Origin: Nocardioides sp. URHA0020
Lineage (GTDB): Bacteria; Actinomycetota; Actinomycetes; Propionibacteriales; Nocardioidaceae
Reading direction: 5' to 3'
Length of the DNA: 64,000 bases
Assembly: GCF_000620705.1 (NCBI RefSeq)
Contig: NZ_KK211170.1
Coordinates: 273,219 to 337,218 of the forward strand
Shown: one piece after another, positions 21,631 to 28,870 of the stretch
Position numbering within the stretch: position 1 is the stretch's first letter
How the letters are laid out: every line of letters starts with the position of its first letter
Notes under the pieces: generated by a model
Told to the model about the DNA's origin: nothing
Databases searched by the model: none
What the model saw: the letters and a program-made list of their open reading frames with translations, nothing else
Translations under genes and position numbers: made by a program

Positions 21631-21677
21631 GACCTCTTCCGTGTCAGGGAAGCGCGCTACCGCTGCGCCAATCGCCC
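21603..21677 (-). tRNA. tRNA-Val (anticodon GAC)
   Basis: A complete cloverleaf on the reverse strand: acceptor GGGCGAT/ATCGCCC, anticodon stem CTTCC/GGAAG with loop CTGACAC (anticodon GAC), T-arm CTGGTTCAAACCCAG, discriminator A and encoded CCA at 21603-21605. The body without CCA is 21606-21677. It is the attachment target of the element and the last gene of the Gly-Cys-Val cluster. Confidence 0.95.
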
Positions 21678-21700
21678 AGGTCTTGAATTGTGGGACTGCA

Positions 21701-21774
21701 TGGAGGTGGGTACGGGATTTGAACCCGTGTACACGGATTTGCAGTCCGTTGCCTCGCCTCTCGGCCAACCCACC
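21701..21774 (-). tRNA. tRNA-Cys (anticodon GCA)
   Basis: Acceptor GGTGGGT/ACCCACC, anticodon loop CTGCAAA (anticodon GCA), discriminator T and encoded CCA (21701-21703). It lies between tRNA-Gly and tRNA-Val in one reverse-strand transcript. Confidence 0.95.
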
Positions 21775-21804
21775 ATGAGGCAAAACCAGAGAGGAACCTC
21801 TCCG

Positions 21805-21877
21805 AGCGGACAACGAGACTCGAACTCGCGACCTCAACCTTGGCAAGGTTGCGCTCTACCAACTGAGCTATGTCCGC
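21805..21877 (-). tRNA. tRNA-Gly (anticodon GCC)
   Basis: Acceptor GCGGACA/TGTCCGC, D-arm TAGCTCAGTTGGTAGAGC, anticodon loop TTGCCAA (anticodon GCC), T-arm GCGAGTTCGAGTCTCG. No CCA is encoded. First gene of the Gly-Cys-Val cluster. Confidence 0.95.
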
Positions 21878-21917
21878 CTGCGCACCAGCTCCGGTCTCCC
21901 GGTTGGCGTGCGTGAGA

Positions 21918-21945
21918 ACAGTAGCCGATGCCCCAGGGCACGCAA
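21918..21945 (-). promoter_or_regulatory. Promoter of the Gly-Cys-Val tRNA cluster
   Basis: On the reverse strand TTGCGT (21945-21940) and TACTGT (21923-21918) are separated by 16 bp, about 40 bp upstream of tRNA-Gly. Confidence 0.5.
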
Positions 21946-22010
21946 AATCCGGTCCCCCCGGGCGCGTTGCGAGACGTGTGGGGTGCCCGGGACGGGTGTG
22001 CCGCGACGCC

Positions 22011-22016
22011 TAGGGT
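22011..22016 (+). promoter_or_regulatory. -10 element of the class IV aminotransferase gene (leaderless)
   Basis: TAGGGT lies 6 nt before the ATG at 22023. Confidence 0.55.
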
Positions 22017-22022
22017 GGCCCC

Positions 22023-22844
22023 ATGCGTGCGTGGATCAACGGTGACCTCCTGCCCGACGCGAGCGCCCCGGCGGTCTCCGTCGCCGATCACGGGCTCACC
22101 GTGGGTGACGGGGTCTTCGAGGCGATCAAGGTCGTCGAGGGGCTGCCGTTCGCTCTCGACCTCCATCTCGCCCGGCTGCAGCGGTCCGCCGCGGGGCTCG
22201 GCCTCGAGGGTGTCGACGAGGCCGTCGTACGCCGCGGGATCGCCGCCGTGCTCGACGGTGCGGACCTGCCGCTGGGACGGATCCGGATCACCGTGACCGG
22301 GGGACCGGCGCCGATGGGCTCGGGTCGTGGCGACGCGCCGCCCACCGTCGTGGTCGTCGCCGACGCGATGAAGCCGTGGCCCCAGTCCACGGCGGTCGCC
22401 ACGGTGCCGTGGCCGCGCAACGAGCGCGGCGCCCTGGCCGGCCTCAAGACCACGTCGTACGCCGAGAACGTCGTCGCCCTGGCGGAGGCGCACCGGCGCG
22501 GAGCGAGCGAGGCGATCTTCGCCAACCTCGCGGGCCACCTGTGCGAGGGCACCGGCTCCAACGTCTTCTACGTCGTCGACGGCGAGCTCCGCACGCCCAC
22601 GCTCGCCAGCGGCTGCCTGGCCGGGGTCACCCGAGCGCTGATCCTGGAGTGGTACGGCGGCCGCGAGGTCGACGAGCCGATCGAGGTCGTGCAGCGGGCC
22701 AGCGAGATCTTTTTGGCGTCGACGACCCGCGACGTGCAGGCCGTGGCCCGCTGGGACGAGCGCGAGCTGCCGGCGCCGGGCCCGGTCACGACCGAGGTGG
22801 CGGCGCTGTGGGACAAGCGGGAGCCGGAGCTGCTAGCGCTCTGA
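22023..22844 (+). CDS. pabC: Class IV aminotransferase, probable aminodeoxychorismate lyase
   Basis: A 273-residue PLP enzyme of fold type IV. The catalytic lysine lies in AGLKTTSYAENVVAL, and the cofactor phosphate loop in CEGTGSNVFYVVDG and SGCLAGVTR. The family includes 4-amino-4-deoxychorismate lyase (PabC, making 4-aminobenzoate for folate), branched-chain aminotransferase and D-amino acid aminotransferase. The length of about 270 and the N-terminus (RAWINGDLLPDASAPAVSVA) favour PabC-like enzymes, but substrate cannot be fixed from sequence and no pabAB gene is next to it. The start is supported by the TAGGGT -10 element. It converges on the SsgB-like gene with a 12-bp overlap. Confidence 0.85.
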   Translation: MRAWINGDLLPDASAPAVSVADHGLTVGDGVFEAIKVVEGLPFALDLHLARLQRSAAGLGLEGVDEAVVRRGIAAVLDGADLPLGRIRITVTGGPAPMGSGRGDAPPTVVVVADAMKPWPQSTAVATVPWPRNERGALAGLKTTSYAENVVALAEAHRRGASEAIFANLAGHLCEGTGSNVFYVVDGELRTPTLASGCLAGVTRALILEWYGGREVDEPIEVVQRASEIFLASTTRDVQAVARWDERELPAPGPVTTEVAALWDKREPELLAL

Positions 22845-23243
22845 GCGGCTGAGTGCCTCGATCATCAGGTCGAGGTCGATCGACTCGGTGCCCTCCGGCA
22901 CGACGGCGAGGGTGCGACCGAGGAACGCACCCAGCTCGCGCGTCGGGAGCTGGGTGACCAGGCGCCCGTTCGGTGAGCGGAGCTCGAGGACGACCGCGGC
23001 CCGGCCGTACTCGTCGATGCTCGGCGAGAGCTGCACGTCCCCCTCGCCGACGGGGTCGGTCATGCCGTGCAGCAGCAGGTCGCGGCCGATCAGCCAGCGC
23101 ACCGTCCCGGAGGCCTGGCCGAAGGAGACCTCGACCGCCCACGGGTCTGCGGGGTCGTAGCCGAGGACCGCGGCCAGGTCGACGCTGCGGCCGTGGGAGT
23201 CGAGGCACTGGAGCGCGACGGGCTGCGTGAGGGTCGATGACAT
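22833..23243 (-). CDS. SsgA/SsgB-family sporulation and cell division regulator
   Basis: A 136-residue protein of the SsgA-like family, restricted to actinobacteria, whose members position FtsZ or control peptidoglycan maintenance during septation. The stretch PWAVEVSFGQASGTVRWLIG followed by RDLLLHGMTDPVGEGDVQLS and VVLELRSPNGRLVTQLPTRE is close to the SsgB core. The ATG at 23243 begins MSSTLTQPVALQCLD, the expected N-terminus. In unicellular genera such as Nocardioides usually one SsgB-like copy is found; this is probably that copy. No promoter is obvious. Confidence 0.85.
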   Translation of the reverse strand: MSSTLTQPVALQCLDSHGRSVDLAAVLGYDPADPWAVEVSFGQASGTVRWLIGRDLLLHGMTDPVGEGDVQLSPSIDEYGRAAVVLELRSPNGRLVTQLPTRELGAFLGRTLAVVPEGTESIDLDLMIEALSRSER

Positions 23244-23330
23244 GGGCTGGTGGGGCACGTAGGGGAGACGGGCGAGCCATCGGGTCGTGACGCCGACCCT
23301 CCCGAATGTGAGCGGTCCGCGTCGGTAGGC

Positions 23331-23336
23331 TAGAGT
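23331..23336 (+). promoter_or_regulatory. -10 element of tRNA-Val(CAC)
   Basis: TAGAGT lies 17 nt before the mature tRNA 5' end. A second TAGGCT overlaps it at 23326-23331. I see no strong -35. Confidence 0.45.
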
Positions 23337-23353
23337 CTGCGACCGCAACAGAC

Positions 23354-23425
23354 GGGCGATTGGCGCAGTGGTAGCGCGCTTCGTTCACACCGAAGAGGTC
23401 ACTGGTTCGAACCCAGTATCGCCCA
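23354..23425 (+). tRNA. tRNA-Val (anticodon CAC)
   Basis: Acceptor GGGCGAT/ATCGCCC, D-arm GGCGCAGTGGTAGCGC, anticodon stem CTTCG/CGAAG with loop TTCACAC (anticodon CAC), T-arm CTGGTTCGAACCCAG, discriminator A. No CCA is encoded (CCG follows). Its 3' half matches tRNA-Val(GAC) almost exactly. Confidence 0.95.
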
Positions 23426-23432
23426 CCGAAAC

Positions 23433-23463
23433 GGGGCCGCACCCACAGGGTGCGGCCCCTTTT
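23433..23463 (+). terminator. Rho-independent terminator of tRNA-Val(CAC)
   Basis: Arms GGGGCCGCACC and GGTGCGGCCCC (11 bp, 5-nt loop) followed by TTTT. Confidence 0.85.
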
Positions 23464-23499
23464 GCTTGCTGTCGCGGAGGTAGCGCGGCTCTGCCGTTG

Positions 23500-23582
23500 A
23501 CACCGAAGAGGTCACTGGTTCGAACCCAGTATCGCCCACCGAAAAGGGGCCGCACTCACAGGGTGCGGCCCCTTTTGCTTGC
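23500..23582 (+). pseudogene. Partial tandem copy of tRNA-Val(CAC) 3' half plus terminator
   Basis: Bases 23500-23582 repeat 23387-23469 with 81 of 83 matches. The copy holds the 3' anticodon stem, T-arm and acceptor strand (to 23538) and a second terminator (23546-23576). Upstream only a short D-arm-like segment (AGGTAGCGCGG) is shared; the 5' acceptor strand and anticodon loop are lost, so no functional tRNA can form. It looks like an integration/excision scar or an unequal duplication. Confidence 0.8.
23546..23576 (+). terminator. Second, duplicated terminator hairpin
   Basis: Arms GGGGCCGCAC and GTGCGGCCCC with TTTT, offset by 113 bp from the first copy. Confidence 0.75.
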
Positions 23583-23588
23583 CCGCGG

Positions 23589-24047
23589 TCAGTCCAGGGC
23601 GAGCGTCATGTAGCGGCTGTTCGGGTCGAGCGCGTAGTCGCCGAAGGGCTCGCAGTCGACGAAGCCGTGCCGCAGGTAGAGCCGGTGGGCGGCGGCGAAG
23701 AAGTCCTGGGTCCCGGTCTCGAGGCTGACCCGTCGTACGCCGCGGGACCTGGCCTCGGCGAGCAGCCGGACGAGGATCGCGCTGGCGACCCCGCGGCCGC
23801 GAGCGGCGTCGCTCGTCCGCATCGCCTTGAGCTCGCCGTGGTCGGCCGAGAGCCGCTTGAGGGCGCCGCAGCCGAGGAGGACGCCGGTGTCGCGCGCGGT
23901 GAGGAAGGTGACCGACGGGTCGGCGAGCGCGTCGACGTCGAGCGCGTGCACGCTCTCCGGTGGGGAGGTCGCGTGCATGTCGGCGAGGTGATCGGCCAGC
24001 AGCGCCACGACGTCGTCGCGTCGGGGATCATCGAAAAGCACGTCCAC
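23589..24047 (-). CDS. GNAT-family N-acetyltransferase
   Basis: A 152-residue GNAT acetyltransferase. The acetyl-CoA pyrophosphate loop is ARGRGVASAILVRLL, preceded by the strand GELKAMRTSDAA and followed by VSLETGTQDFFAAAHRLYLR and HGFVDCEPFGDY, the YjgM/PhnO-like pattern. Substrate unknown. The GTG at 24047 is chosen because TAGGGT is spaced 7 nt before it; the longer frame upstream runs through the divergent gene's promoter. It diverges from the secreted-protein gene with 28 bp between starts. Confidence 0.85.
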   Translation of the reverse strand: MDVLFDDPRRDDVVALLADHLADMHATSPPESVHALDVDALADPSVTFLTARDTGVLLGCGALKRLSADHGELKAMRTSDAARGRGVASAILVRLLAEARSRGVRRVSLETGTQDFFAAAHRLYLRHGFVDCEPFGDYALDPNSRYMTLALD

Positions 24048-24054
24048 GGACGCG

Positions 24055-24070
24055 ACCCTAGGCCTAGCCT
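24055..24070. promoter_or_regulatory. Divergent -10 elements of the GNAT and secreted-protein genes
   Basis: Reverse strand: TAGGGT (24060-24055), 7 nt before the GTG at 24047. Forward strand: TAGCCT (24065-24070), 5 nt before the ATG at 24076. Both genes therefore look leaderless from a shared gap of 28 bp. Confidence 0.5.
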
Positions 24071-24075
24071 GAGGC

Positions 24076-24771
24076 ATGCGTCGGACCACCTGCCTCACCA
24101 TGCTCCTGGCCGTGATCATGACCACCGTCGGCCTCGTGCCGGTCCCGGCGCAGGCCGCGACCCCGCTCACCGGACGCCTGATCTTCGCGACCGGTGGGTC
24201 CGGACCGGCCACCGGCGTGAAGGTGCGGCTCCGCACGGTCACCTCCGACGGCCCCGGCACGATCGTGGACTCCGACCTGACCAGCTCGGAGGGCACGTTC
24301 TCCCTCGACGCGGGTGCGTCGCCCGACGACGAGTACTACGTGCAGGTGGTCGCCGGGCGGTTCCAGGGCGGGTACGTCGGCGGCTCGCCGAAGTACGTCC
24401 AGCCCGGGACGGCGTACGCCGTGACGTACGCCCCGCACGCCGCCCTCGGCACGATCCGCGCCAACCCGGCGTACATCCGCGGGGTCGTGGTCAACGCCAA
24501 GACCAAGAAGCCGGTCAGCGGCATCAAGGTGGCCGCCCGAAGCAAGAACGACGGCTGGCAGCTCGAGGGGACCGACTACACCAACCGGGCCGGGATCTTC
24601 GTGATCCGCGGCATCGAGTGCGAGGACGACTGCTACCTGCGGATCAACGGTGCGCCCAAGGGCTACGAGGTCGGCTACCGCGCCTGCAACGGCTCCGTGG
24701 TGGCGTCGTGGGAGGACGCCTGCGCGTCGCCGATCGGCAGCATCGGCAAGGTCCGGCTCCAGAAGAGCTGA
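24076..24771 (+). CDS. Secreted protein with two beta-sandwich (carboxypeptidase-regulatory-like) repeats
   Basis: A 231-residue exported protein. A Sec signal peptide is clear (MRRTTCLTMLLAVIMTTVGL, cleavage after PAQA near residue 27). Two related beta domains follow, starting LTGRLIFATGGSGPATGVKV and IRGVVVNAKTKKPVSGIKVA, each with the pattern of carboxypeptidase-regulatory/transthyretin-like folds. The end holds cysteines (CEDDCY, RACNG, DACASP) that may form disulfides. It probably acts at the cell surface in adhesion or as a stabilising module; no catalytic motif is visible. Confidence 0.72.
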   Translation: MRRTTCLTMLLAVIMTTVGLVPVPAQAATPLTGRLIFATGGSGPATGVKVRLRTVTSDGPGTIVDSDLTSSEGTFSLDAGASPDDEYYVQVVAGRFQGGYVGGSPKYVQPGTAYAVTYAPHAALGTIRANPAYIRGVVVNAKTKKPVSGIKVAARSKNDGWQLEGTDYTNRAGIFVIRGIECEDDCYLRINGAPKGYEVGYRACNGSVVASWEDACASPIGSIGKVRLQKS

Positions 24772-24823
24772 CCTCCGGACCCGCGGAGGCAGAACTGCCG
24801 CGCGGACAGCACCGGCTCCTCGA

Positions 24824-24829
24824 TACGAT
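24824..24829 (+). promoter_or_regulatory. Probable -10 element of thrS
   Basis: TACGAT lies 47 nt upstream of the GTG of thrS, which has an AGGAG ribosome binding site. No T-box or attenuator features were seen in the short leader. Confidence 0.4.
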
Positions 24830-24876
24830 CGACCCTTCCGGCGCACGCCGGCACTCGACCTCACCTAGGAGCACCC

Positions 24877-26871
24877 GTGTCCGACCTCAAGATCGTCCTC
24901 GCCCACGCCGACGCGCGTGAGGACCGGACGGTCACGACGGGCAACAAGGCCTGGGAGCTCTTCGCCGACGACACCTCCGTGATCGCGGGGCGTGTCAACG
25001 GCGACCTCAAGGACCTGGCCTACGAGCTCCGGGACGGCGACGTCGTCGAGGGCGTGGCGATCGACAGCGTCGACGGCCACAACATCCTGCGGCACTCGAC
25101 CGCGCACGTGATGGCCCAGGCCGTGCAGCAGCTCTTCCCGGACGCCAAGCTCGGCATCGGCCCGCCGATCCAGGACGGCTTCTACTACGACTTCGACGTC
25201 GAGACCCCCTTCGTGCCCGACGACCTCGTGAAGATCGAGACCGCGATGCGCAAGATCATCAAGGAGGGTCAGCGCTTCGAGCGCCGGGTCGTCAGCGACC
25301 ACGACGCGATCCACGAGCTCCAGGACGAGCCGTACAAGATCGAGCTGATCGGCCTCAAGGGGTCGGGGAAGTCCGACGACGCGGCCGAGGGCGCGAGCGT
25401 CGAGGTCGGCGCCGGCGAGCTGACCATCTACGACAACGTCAACCGCAAGGGCGAGACCGCGTGGAGCGACCTGTGCCGCGGCCCGCACCTGCCCACCACC
25501 AAGCGGATCCCGGCCTTCAAGCTGATGCGGAGCGCGGCGGCGTACTGGCGTGGCGACGAGAAGAACAAGCAGCTCCAGCGCATCTACGGCACCGCGTGGG
25601 AGTCCAAGGAGGCGCTCGAGGAGCACCTGCACCGGATCGAGGAGGCCGAGCGTCGCGACCACCGCAAGCTCGGGCGGGACCTCGATCTCTTCAGCTTCCC
25701 CGACGAGATCGGCTCGGGCCTGCCGGTCTTCCATCCCAAGGGTGGCGTGATCAAGCGGGAGATGGAGGACTACGTCCGCCGGCGGCACATCGAGGAGGGC
25801 TTCGAGTACGTCGGCACCCCGCACATCGCCAAGGAGGGGCTGTTCTACACCTCCGGCCACCTGCCCTACTACGGCGAGGGGATGTTCCCGGCGCTGGACG
25901 TCGACGGCATGGACTACCGCCTCAAGGCGATGAACTGCCCGATGCACAACCTCATCTTCCGGTCTCGCCAGCGCTCCTACCGCGAGCTGCCGCTGCGGCT
26001 CTTCGAGTTCGGGTCGGTCTACCGGCACGAGAAGTCCGGCGTCATCCACGGCCTGACCCGGGTGCGTGGCTTCGCGCAGGACGACTCGCACTCCTACGTC
26101 ACCAAGGAGCAGGCACCCGGGGAGATCAAGCACCTCCTCGAGTTCTGCCTCGGGCTCTTCCGCGACTTCGGCCTCGACGACTTCTACCTCGAGCTGTCCA
26201 CCCGTGACGACTCCAAGCCGGACAAGTTCATCGGGTCCGACGAGGACTGGGAGATCGCGACCAAGGTGCTGGAGGACGTCTGCATCGAGTCGGGACTCGA
26301 GCTCGTCCCCGACCCGGGCGGGGCGGCGTACTACGGGCCCAAGGTCTCGGTGCAGGCCCGCGACGCCATCGGCCGCACCTGGCAGATGTCGACGATCCAG
26401 TACGACTTCAACCAGCCCTCGGCCGACCGCTTCAACCTCGAGTACGTCGCCTCCGACGGCACCCGTCAGCAGCCGGTGATGATCCACTCGGCCAAGTTCG
26501 GCTCGATCGAGCGGTTCATCGGAGTGCTCGTCGAGCACTACGCCGGCGCCTTCCCCCCGTGGCTGGCGCCGGTGCAGGTGCAGGCGATCCCGGTCGCCGA
26601 CACCTTCTCCGACTACCTGTACGACGTCGCGAAGCAGATGAAGGCGCAGGGCCTGCGGGTCGAGGTCGACGACTCCGACGACCGGATGCAGAAGAAGATC
26701 CGCAACGCGCAGCTGCAGAAGGTGCCGTTCATGATGATCGCCGGCGCCGACGACGTGGCCGCGGGTGCGGTCTCCTTCCGCTACCGCGACGGCCGTCAGG
26801 ACAACGGCGTGCCGATCGCCGAGGCGATCCAGCGGGTCGTCGACGCGGTCGCGTCGCGCGAGCAGGTCTGA
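24877..26871 (+). CDS. thrS: Threonyl-tRNA synthetase
   Basis: A 664-residue class II synthetase that charges tRNA-Thr. The domains run TGS (about 1-65), editing domain with HxxxH (ILRHSTAHVMAQAVQQLF near 70-88), catalytic core and anticodon-binding domain (about 560-664). Zinc ligands are present: C354 (AMNCPMHN), the histidine in VIHGLTRVRGF and that in MIHSAKFGSIERF. The GTG at 24877 follows AGGAG. Together with the HIT and CDP-alcohol phosphatidyltransferase genes downstream it marks the usual actinobacterial thrS neighbourhood. Confidence 0.97.
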   Translation: MSDLKIVLAHADAREDRTVTTGNKAWELFADDTSVIAGRVNGDLKDLAYELRDGDVVEGVAIDSVDGHNILRHSTAHVMAQAVQQLFPDAKLGIGPPIQDGFYYDFDVETPFVPDDLVKIETAMRKIIKEGQRFERRVVSDHDAIHELQDEPYKIELIGLKGSGKSDDAAEGASVEVGAGELTIYDNVNRKGETAWSDLCRGPHLPTTKRIPAFKLMRSAAAYWRGDEKNKQLQRIYGTAWESKEALEEHLHRIEEAERRDHRKLGRDLDLFSFPDEIGSGLPVFHPKGGVIKREMEDYVRRRHIEEGFEYVGTPHIAKEGLFYTSGHLPYYGEGMFPALDVDGMDYRLKAMNCPMHNLIFRSRQRSYRELPLRLFEFGSVYRHEKSGVIHGLTRVRGFAQDDSHSYVTKEQAPGEIKHLLEFCLGLFRDFGLDDFYLELSTRDDSKPDKFIGSDEDWEIATKVLEDVCIESGLELVPDPGGAAYYGPKVSVQARDAIGRTWQMSTIQYDFNQPSADRFNLEYVASDGTRQQPVMIHSAKFGSIERFIGVLVEHYAGAFPPWLAPVQVQAIPVADTFSDYLYDVAKQMKAQGLRVEVDDSDDRMQKKIRNAQLQKVPFMMIAGADDVAAGAVSFRYRDGRQDNGVPIAEAIQRVVDAVASREQV

Positions 26872-26881
26872 GCCCGGCATC

Positions 26882-27862
26882 GTGAGGCGGCGCGGCGCGG
26901 CCCTGGTGGTCGCGGCCGCGCTGCTCACGGGCTGCGCCTCAGGTAGCGGGTCCTCGGAATCGGCCGTCGTGCCGTCGACGCCGGCCTCGTCACCCTCGTC
27001 ACCCGCGAGCCCCCGGCCGACCGCGGTCGTGACGCCGACGGCGGACGCCGACACCGCGCGGCTCCAGGCGCTGGCGCAGCTGGCCGAGGACCAGGCAGCG
27101 GCGCTGCCCAGCGCATCGGCGGCGCCGACCGTCAGCGCCGACCAGCCCGTGCTCGGCGGCGACATCAGCTGGCCGCAGTGCCCGAAGGGGATGGGCATCC
27201 CGCAGCGTCGGACACTGGGGCTGCCGATGCCGCTGCCGGACGCGGCGTACGTCGTGGTGGGACTGACCAACGGGCCGGGCTTCACGGCCAACCCGTGCCT
27301 CGCCTCGCAGGTCGACTGGATCCGGGAGCGCCACCTGCTCGCCTCGGCGTACGCCGTCGTGAGCCAGCCGGACGCGGAGGACCTGCGGGAGCACGGCGAC
27401 CGCGGACCGTTCGACGGCACGACGGACCTCGGCGCCCTCGCCAACACGGGCTACCAGCAGGCGCTCGCCAACGTCGCCACGATGCGCGGCGCCGGCCTCG
27501 GCAGCCCGATCGTCTGGATGGACGTCGAGCACGTGCCCGACTTCGAGTGGAGCAGCGACCTCGAGTCCAACGGCGCGGTGGTGCAGGGCGCGGCCCGCGG
27601 CTACGTCGATGCCGGCTACGAGGTCGGCGTCTACTCCACGCCGTACCTCTGGCGGGCGGTCGTCGGCGACCTCGCGCTGCAGCTGCCGGAGTGGCGCGCG
27701 GCGGGGCAGAGCTCGCGGGTGGAGGCGCTCTCCCGGTGCGGTGACGACTGGCAGATCCAGGGCGGGCCGGCCGTGCTCGGGCAGTGGGTCGCGGGCCGGC
27801 GCGACCTCGACGTCACCTGCCCGGGGATCACCGACCTGGGGCGCTGGTTCCGCCAATACTGA
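26882..27862 (+). CDS. Lipoprotein with glycoside-hydrolase-like (GH25/DUF1906-type) domain
   Basis: A 326-residue lipoprotein starting at the GTG 10 nt after the thrS stop. The signal peptide ends in the lipobox LLTGC with C18 as the lipidated cysteine. A serine/proline-rich linker (about 20-85) tethers a domain that begins GGDISWPQCPKGMG and has the barrel pattern seen in GH25-like proteins. PIVWMDVEHVPDFEW holds the D-x-E pair that is catalytic in such enzymes. It may cleave cell-wall glycans, but activity is inferred. Its 3' end overlaps the convergent GNAT gene by 35 bp. Confidence 0.75.
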   Translation: MRRRGAALVVAAALLTGCASGSGSSESAVVPSTPASSPSSPASPRPTAVVTPTADADTARLQALAQLAEDQAAALPSASAAPTVSADQPVLGGDISWPQCPKGMGIPQRRTLGLPMPLPDAAYVVVGLTNGPGFTANPCLASQVDWIRERHLLASAYAVVSQPDAEDLREHGDRGPFDGTTDLGALANTGYQQALANVATMRGAGLGSPIVWMDVEHVPDFEWSSDLESNGAVVQGAARGYVDAGYEVGVYSTPYLWRAVVGDLALQLPEWRAAGQSSRVEALSRCGDDWQIQGGPAVLGQWVAGRRDLDVTCPGITDLGRWFRQY

Positions 27863-28325
27863 CGGCCTTCTCGTAGCGACGGCACGGCGAGACGTACGTC
27901 GTCCCGCCGGCGCTGACCTCGTAGGGCAGGTCACCGGCGTCGCGCCACCCGTGCTTCTCGTAGAACGCCCGCGCCCGGGCGTTGCCGACCACGACCGCCA
28001 GCCAGACGACGTCGTGCCCCGCGGCCGCGAGCCGGTCCTCGGCCGCGGCCAGCAGCGGAGCGGCGACGCCGGTGCCGTGGCTGCGCGGGTCGACGAAGAC
28101 CTGCTCCACCTCGTCGCCCGCGACCATCGTGAATCCGACGATCTTGCCGTCGACCTCGGCCACCGTCGTGTCCGCGACGCGGGCCGGCGTGCGTGCGTGG
28201 AAGGCCTCCAGCGTGCGGGCCGCGGTGAGGCCCTCGGGCACGTGTCCGGCGTGCCCGACGTGCCACGCGCGGTGCCAGATGTCGGCGACGACCGCCATGT
28301 CGTCGGGTCGGGCGGGACGGATCAT
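27828..28325 (-). CDS. GNAT-family N-acetyltransferase
   Basis: A 165-residue GNAT protein. The acetyl-CoA loop is PRSHGTGVAAPLLAAAEDRL (the usual Q/RxxGxG/A) and the last strand-helix is LAVVVGNARARAFYEKHGWR. The N-terminus MIRPARPDDMAVVADIWHRA is typical of Rim-like small acetyltransferases. Substrate unknown. It diverges from the HIT gene with 23 bp between start codons and a shared palindromic -10 element. Confidence 0.85.
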   Translation of the reverse strand: MIRPARPDDMAVVADIWHRAWHVGHAGHVPEGLTAARTLEAFHARTPARVADTTVAEVDGKIVGFTMVAGDEVEQVFVDPRSHGTGVAAPLLAAAEDRLAAAGHDVVWLAVVVGNARARAFYEKHGWRDAGDLPYEVSAGGTTYVSPCRRYEKAVSIGGTSAPGR

Positions 28326-28331
28326 GGACTC

Positions 28332-28341
28332 ACCCTAGGGT
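28332..28341. promoter_or_regulatory. Palindromic bidirectional -10 element ACCCTAGGGT
   Basis: One 10-bp palindrome gives TAGGGT on both strands. On the forward strand it is 28336-28341, 7 nt before the ATG at 28349; on the reverse strand 28337-28332, 6 nt before the ATG at 28325. Only one polymerase can use it at a time. Confidence 0.6.
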
Positions 28342-28348
28342 TGGTGCC

Positions 28349-28870
28349 ATGAGCGATCCGGCGGGGCACCAGCGTGACGGCTTCGAGGGCTTCGACCGGC
28401 TCTGGACCCCGCACCGGATGGCGTACGTCGCGCCGGGCCGGCCGACCGACGGCGGCTGTCCCTTCTGCGCGATGGGGGAGCAGCCGCTCGAGGAGAGCCT
28501 GGTCGTGCACCGCGGCGAGACCTGCTTCGCGGTGCTCAACCTGCACCCCTACAACCCCGGGCACATGATGGTGCTCCCACACCGGCACGTGGCCCAGCTC
28601 GAGGACCTGACGACCGAGGAGGTCACCGAGCTGATGACGACCACGCAGGAGGCCGTCCGGGCCCTGCGCGAGGTCAGCGGTCCGCACGCCTTCAACGTCG
28701 GTCTCAACCTCGGCGGGATCGCGGGCGGCTCGCTCTCGCAGCACCTGCACCAGCACGTCGTGCCGCGCTGGTCGGGGGACTCGAACTTCATCACCGTCCT
28801 GGGCGGCACCAAGACCCTGCCGCAGCTGCTCGGCGACACCCGCGCGCTCCTCGCGGAGGCGTGGCAGTGA
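28349..28870 (+). CDS. HIT-domain nucleotide hydrolase/phosphorylase
   Basis: A 173-residue histidine-triad protein with the motif HLHQHVVPRW (H132, H134, H136). An N-terminal zinc-like pair CPFC at 37-40 and the length fit the actinobacterial diadenosine tetraphosphate (Ap4A) phosphorylase/hydrolase group related to M. tuberculosis Rv2613c, which also lies near thrS. It would cleave dinucleoside polyphosphates. The stop overlaps the GTG of the next gene (GTGA). Confidence 0.85.
   Translation: MSDPAGHQRDGFEGFDRLWTPHRMAYVAPGRPTDGGCPFCAMGEQPLEESLVVHRGETCFAVLNLHPYNPGHMMVLPHRHVAQLEDLTTEEVTELMTTTQEAVRALREVSGPHAFNVGLNLGGIAGGSLSQHLHQHVVPRWSGDSNFITVLGGTKTLPQLLGDTRALLAEAWQ

Noticed and set aside
23471..23538. 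Second functional tRNA-Val
   Set aside because: The 5' acceptor strand and the anticodon loop are not present, so no cloverleaf can form.
24772..24876. T-box or other leader regulation of thrS
   Set aside because: The leader is about 45-50 nt from the -10 candidate, too short for a T-box, and no specifier stem was found.
24865..27447. 860-codon reverse-strand frame opposite thrS
   Set aside because: Long only because thrS is GC-rich at third positions; composition (repeated DL, VV, EV) is typical of antisense frames and thrS is certain.
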